From: Lachnospiraceae bacterium
GTDB taxonomy: Bacteria; Bacillota; Clostridia; Lachnospirales; Lachnospiraceae
Direction: 5' to 3'
Length of the DNA: 64,000 nucleotides
Assembly (NCBI GenBank): GCA_021628825.1
Contig: JAJXRY010000001.1
Coordinates: forward strand, 248,001-312,000
The notes under the pieces were generated by a model. It worked only from the letters and a program-made list of their open reading frames with translations. It was not told the origin of the DNA and made no database searches. Of the stretch, positions 61,983-64,000 are shown in pieces; the stretch's first letter is position 1, and each line of letters begins with the position of its first letter. The translations under genes and the position numbers were made by a program.

Positions 61983-62012
61983 TTTTGTCAATCTTGACAA
62001 AATGATATAAAA
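61983..62012 (+). promoter_or_regulatory. Candidate operator and promoter of gap
   Basis: ATTTTGTCAA and TTGACAAAAT are perfect 10-base arms separated by TC (61983-62004). The left arm contains TTGTCA as a possible -35, with TATAAA at 62007-62012 at a 15-base distance. AGGAGG follows before ATG 62045. The palindrome would lie in the promoter and so could bind a repressor of glycolysis (Rex- or CggR-like in role); the exact protein is unknown. Confidence 0.5.
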
Positions 62013-62044
62013 TTTATTTTTTTAATTTTAGGAGGAAACTAAAA

Positions 62045-63074
62045 ATGGCAGTAAAAGTAGCAATTAATGGTTTTTGGCCGTATTGGTCGTCTGGCATTCA
62101 GACAGATGTTTGGTGCTGAAGGATATGAAGTAGTTGCAATCAACGACTTAACAACACCTTCTATGTTAGCACACTTATTAAAATATGACTCTTCACAGGG
62201 CAGATATGTAGCAATCGGTGAAGAAGATCAGGTTACTGCTGATGACGAAGCTGGAACAATCACTGTTAAGGGCAAGACAATCAAGATTTACAAAGAGCCC
62301 GATGCAAACAATTGTCCTTGGGGCGAAATCGGAGTAGACGTTGTTCTTGAGTGTACTGGCTTCTATACCTCTAAGGCTAAAGCACAGGCACATATCAATG
62401 CTGGTGCTAAGAAGGTTGTTATTTCCGCACCTGCAGGAAACGATCTTCCTACTATCGTTTACAATGTAAACCATGAAACTCTTACAAAAGATGATAAGAT
62501 CATCTCCGCAGCTTCCTGTACAACAAACTGCTTAGCTCCTATGGCTAAGGCATTAAATGACCTTGCTCCGATCGAGTCCGGTATTATGTGTACAATTCAT
62601 GCTTACACAGGTGATCAGATGATCCTTGATGGACCTCAGAGAAAGGGTGATAAGAGAAGAAGCCGTGCAGGCGCTGTTAATATCGTTCCTAACTCTACAG
62701 GTGCTGCTAAGGCAATCGGTCTTGTTATTCCTGAACTGAATGGCAAGTTAATCGGTGCTGCACAGCGTGTTCCTACCCCTACAGGATCTACCACACTGTT
62801 ATTCGCAGTAGTAGACAAGACTGTTACTAAGGAAGAAGTAAACGCAGCTATGAAGGCTCAGGCTACTGAATCCTTTGGTTATAACGAAGAAGAAATCGTT
62901 TCTTCCGATATCGTTGGAATGAGATTCGGTTCCTTATTCGATGCTACACAGACAATGGTTAGCCCTCTTCCGGATGGAAAGACTCAGGTAGAAGTTGTTT
63001 CCTGGTATGACAACGAGAACTCCTACACAAGCCAGATGGTTCGTACCATTAAGTACTTCGCAGAATTAGGCTAA
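62045..63074 (+). CDS. gap: Glyceraldehyde-3-phosphate dehydrogenase (one frameshift)
   Basis: Glycolytic NAD-dependent enzyme, about 342 residues. AVKVAINGFGRIGRLAFRQM is the Rossmann start; a T too many at 62071-62075 (GGTTTTTGGC) shifts the frame after nine codons. The catalytic Cys is in ISAASCTTNCLAPMAKAL; the NAD segment NDLTTPSMLAHLLKYDSSQG; the phosphate and substrate sites RSRAGAVNIVPNSTGAAKAI and VSWYDNENSY near the end. AGGAGG precedes the ATG. pgk follows after a terminator and hairpin cluster. Codon use is unlike that of the upstream genes, with many TTA/CTT and ACA/GCT, as expected of a highly expressed gene. Confidence 0.95.
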
Positions 63075-63102
63075 TTTCGCAATCTGAAAGAAGACCTGTC
63101 GA

Positions 63103-63135
63103 AAGGTCCGGTCTCATGGACCGGACCTTTTTTGC
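63103..63135 (+). terminator. Terminator after gap
   Basis: AAGGTCCGGT pairs perfectly with ACCGGACCTT around a 7-base loop and is followed by a run of T. Confidence 0.85.
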
Positions 63136-63260
63136 TTTATAAGAAATTCCGTAGGAATTTCTTAATAAAGCAAAAAGCTACGCATGGATGCGCAGCTCGC
63201 GGAGAAGAAATTAGTTGCTTTGCAACACCGCTCGCGCGCGAAGAGTTCGCAAGCGAACTC
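63134..63260. repeat. Hairpin cluster between gap and pgk
   Basis: TTTGCTTTATAAGAAATTCC pairs with GGAATTTCTTAATAAAGC around GTA, a stem of about 20 pairs. After it come GCGAGC-rich short stems and GAGTTCGCAAGCGAACTC (about 63244-63261). The region is non-coding and lies before the pgk ribosome site. Confidence 0.6.
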
Positions 63261-63311
63261 TTTATTTAGTAGAGCACTTAGCAAGTTTTTTTAAAATAGG
63301 AGGATTGAATC

Positions 63312-64000
63312 ATGGGATTAAATAAGAAATCCGTAGACGATTTTTAATGCAAAGGGAAGAAGAGTCCTTGTTCGTTGTGACTTTAACGTTCCCCTTAAGG
63401 ATGGCAAGATCACAGACGAAACCCGTATTGTGGCTGCACTTCCTACAATCAACAAATTAATTGCTGATGGCGGCAAGGTAATTCTTTGCTCTCATCTTGG
63501 AAAGGTTAAGAATGGCCCGAACGAAGGCGAATCTTTAGCTCCTGTAGCTGAGAGACTTTCCGAGAAGCTTGGCAAGGAAGTTAAATTCATCGCTGATTAC
63601 AACGTAACAGGTGCAGATGCAACCGCAGCAGTAGCAGCAATGAATGATGGAGATGTCATCTTACTTCAGAATACCCGTTTCCGTGGTGCAGAAGAAACCA
63701 AGAACGGCGAGCAGTTCTCTAAGGAATTAGCAGATCTTTGCGACGATTATGTATGTGATGCATTCGGATCTTCCCACAGAGCACATGCTTCTGTAGCTGG
63801 TGTTACAGATTTCGTACGTGCTAAGGGTGGTAACTGTGCAGTTGGATACTTAATGCAGAAGGAAATCAACTTCCTTGGCAATGCAGTTGAGAATCCGGTC
63901 AGACCTTTCGTAGCAATCCTTGGTGGTGCTAAGGTAGCTGACAAGCTTAACGTAATTAACAACCTTCTTGAGAAGTGTGATACCCTCATCATCGGTGGTG
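63312..64000 (+). CDS. pgk: Phosphoglycerate kinase, 5' part (runs off the window)
   Basis: N-terminal about 230 residues of the glycolytic kinase. GLNKKSVDDFNAKGKRVLVR and CDFNVPLKDGKITDETRIVA hold the substrate-binding RCDFNVP motif; VILCSHLGKVKNG; VILLQNTRFRGAEETKNGEQ; FVCDAFGSSHRAHASV read as CDAFGSSHRAHAS; FLGNAVENPVRPFVAILGGA with KVADKLNVINNLL. An extra T at about 63345 (GATTTTTAATG) creates a false stop after ten codons. AGGAGG precedes the ATG. The gene continues beyond base 64000. Confidence 0.93.

Noticed and set aside
1..64000. CRISPR arrays, rRNA and tRNA genes
   Set aside because: No regularly spaced repeats of CRISPR type, no rRNA-like sequence and no cloverleaf with a T-loop GTTCGA pattern were found by eye.

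Overview
The window looks like the chromosome of a gut-type Clostridia, most likely Lachnospiraceae. Reasons: NifS-NifU-MnmA and gap-pgk gene order, a SpoVB-type flippase, SpoIIAB/SpoIIAA-like regulators, strong AGGAGG ribosome sites, AT-rich accessory DNA beside moderate-GC housekeeping DNA, and Tn916-type integrase/excisionase genes. I saw no rRNA, tRNA or CRISPR array. The reading frame of many genes, including gap, pgk, mnmA and nifS, is broken by one-base length changes in A/T (sometimes G) runs. Because essential genes are hit at the same kind of site, I treat most breaks as sequence errors and annotate the restored genes; end coordinates are the restored ends.

Layout. 1-8.4 kb: end of a surface-glycan locus (DUF616-type transferase end, Wzy-like polymerase, acyltransferase, Wzx flippase, unassigned glycan gene, TupA-like ATP-grasp, CapA-like phosphatase, UDP-sugar dehydrogenase). 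8.5-9.1 kb: NUDIX hydrolase. 9.3-14.25 kb: two-gene unit of an AAA_13 ATPase and a DEAD-type helicase with a PD-(D/E)XK-like end, a probable anti-phage system. 14.4-19 kb: decayed accessory DNA with two Rpn-type remnants flanking an XRE/ImmA pair and an AAA_14/DUF4143 ATPase, then a tyrosine recombinase. 19.2-23.7 kb: family 2 glycosyltransferase, lrgAB, FadR-type regulator, SpoIIAB-like ATPase with an XRE-like gene. 23.7-30.4 kb: AbiEi with a truncated AbiEii, a two-component system and an FtsX-type ABC exporter. 30.7-43.6 kb: an integrative element (serine recombinase, HUH replication protein, HEPN/MNT pair, lipoprotein, exported protein, Xis, Int) that appears to sit in the 5' end of a low-molecular-weight phosphatase gene, with a remnant of that gene at its left side. 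43.7-45.6 kb: the phosphatase and SpoVB.

46.05-57.87 kb holds the most striking system: a MATE transporter fused to a SpoIIAB/RsbW-like ATPase domain, a trimodular NRPS (A-T-C-A-T-C-A-T-reductase), a SpoIIAA-like STAS protein and an Sfp-type phosphopantetheinyl transferase, all co-oriented and tightly spaced. It should make and probably export a reductively released tripeptide (aldehyde, imine or alcohol), with a partner-switching regulatory pair built into the operon.

58.2-64 kb is core metabolism: nifS and nifU for Fe-S clusters and sulfur transfer, mnmA for tRNA thiolation, a PHP phosphatase, gap and the start of pgk. Candidate operators lie before nifS and gap.
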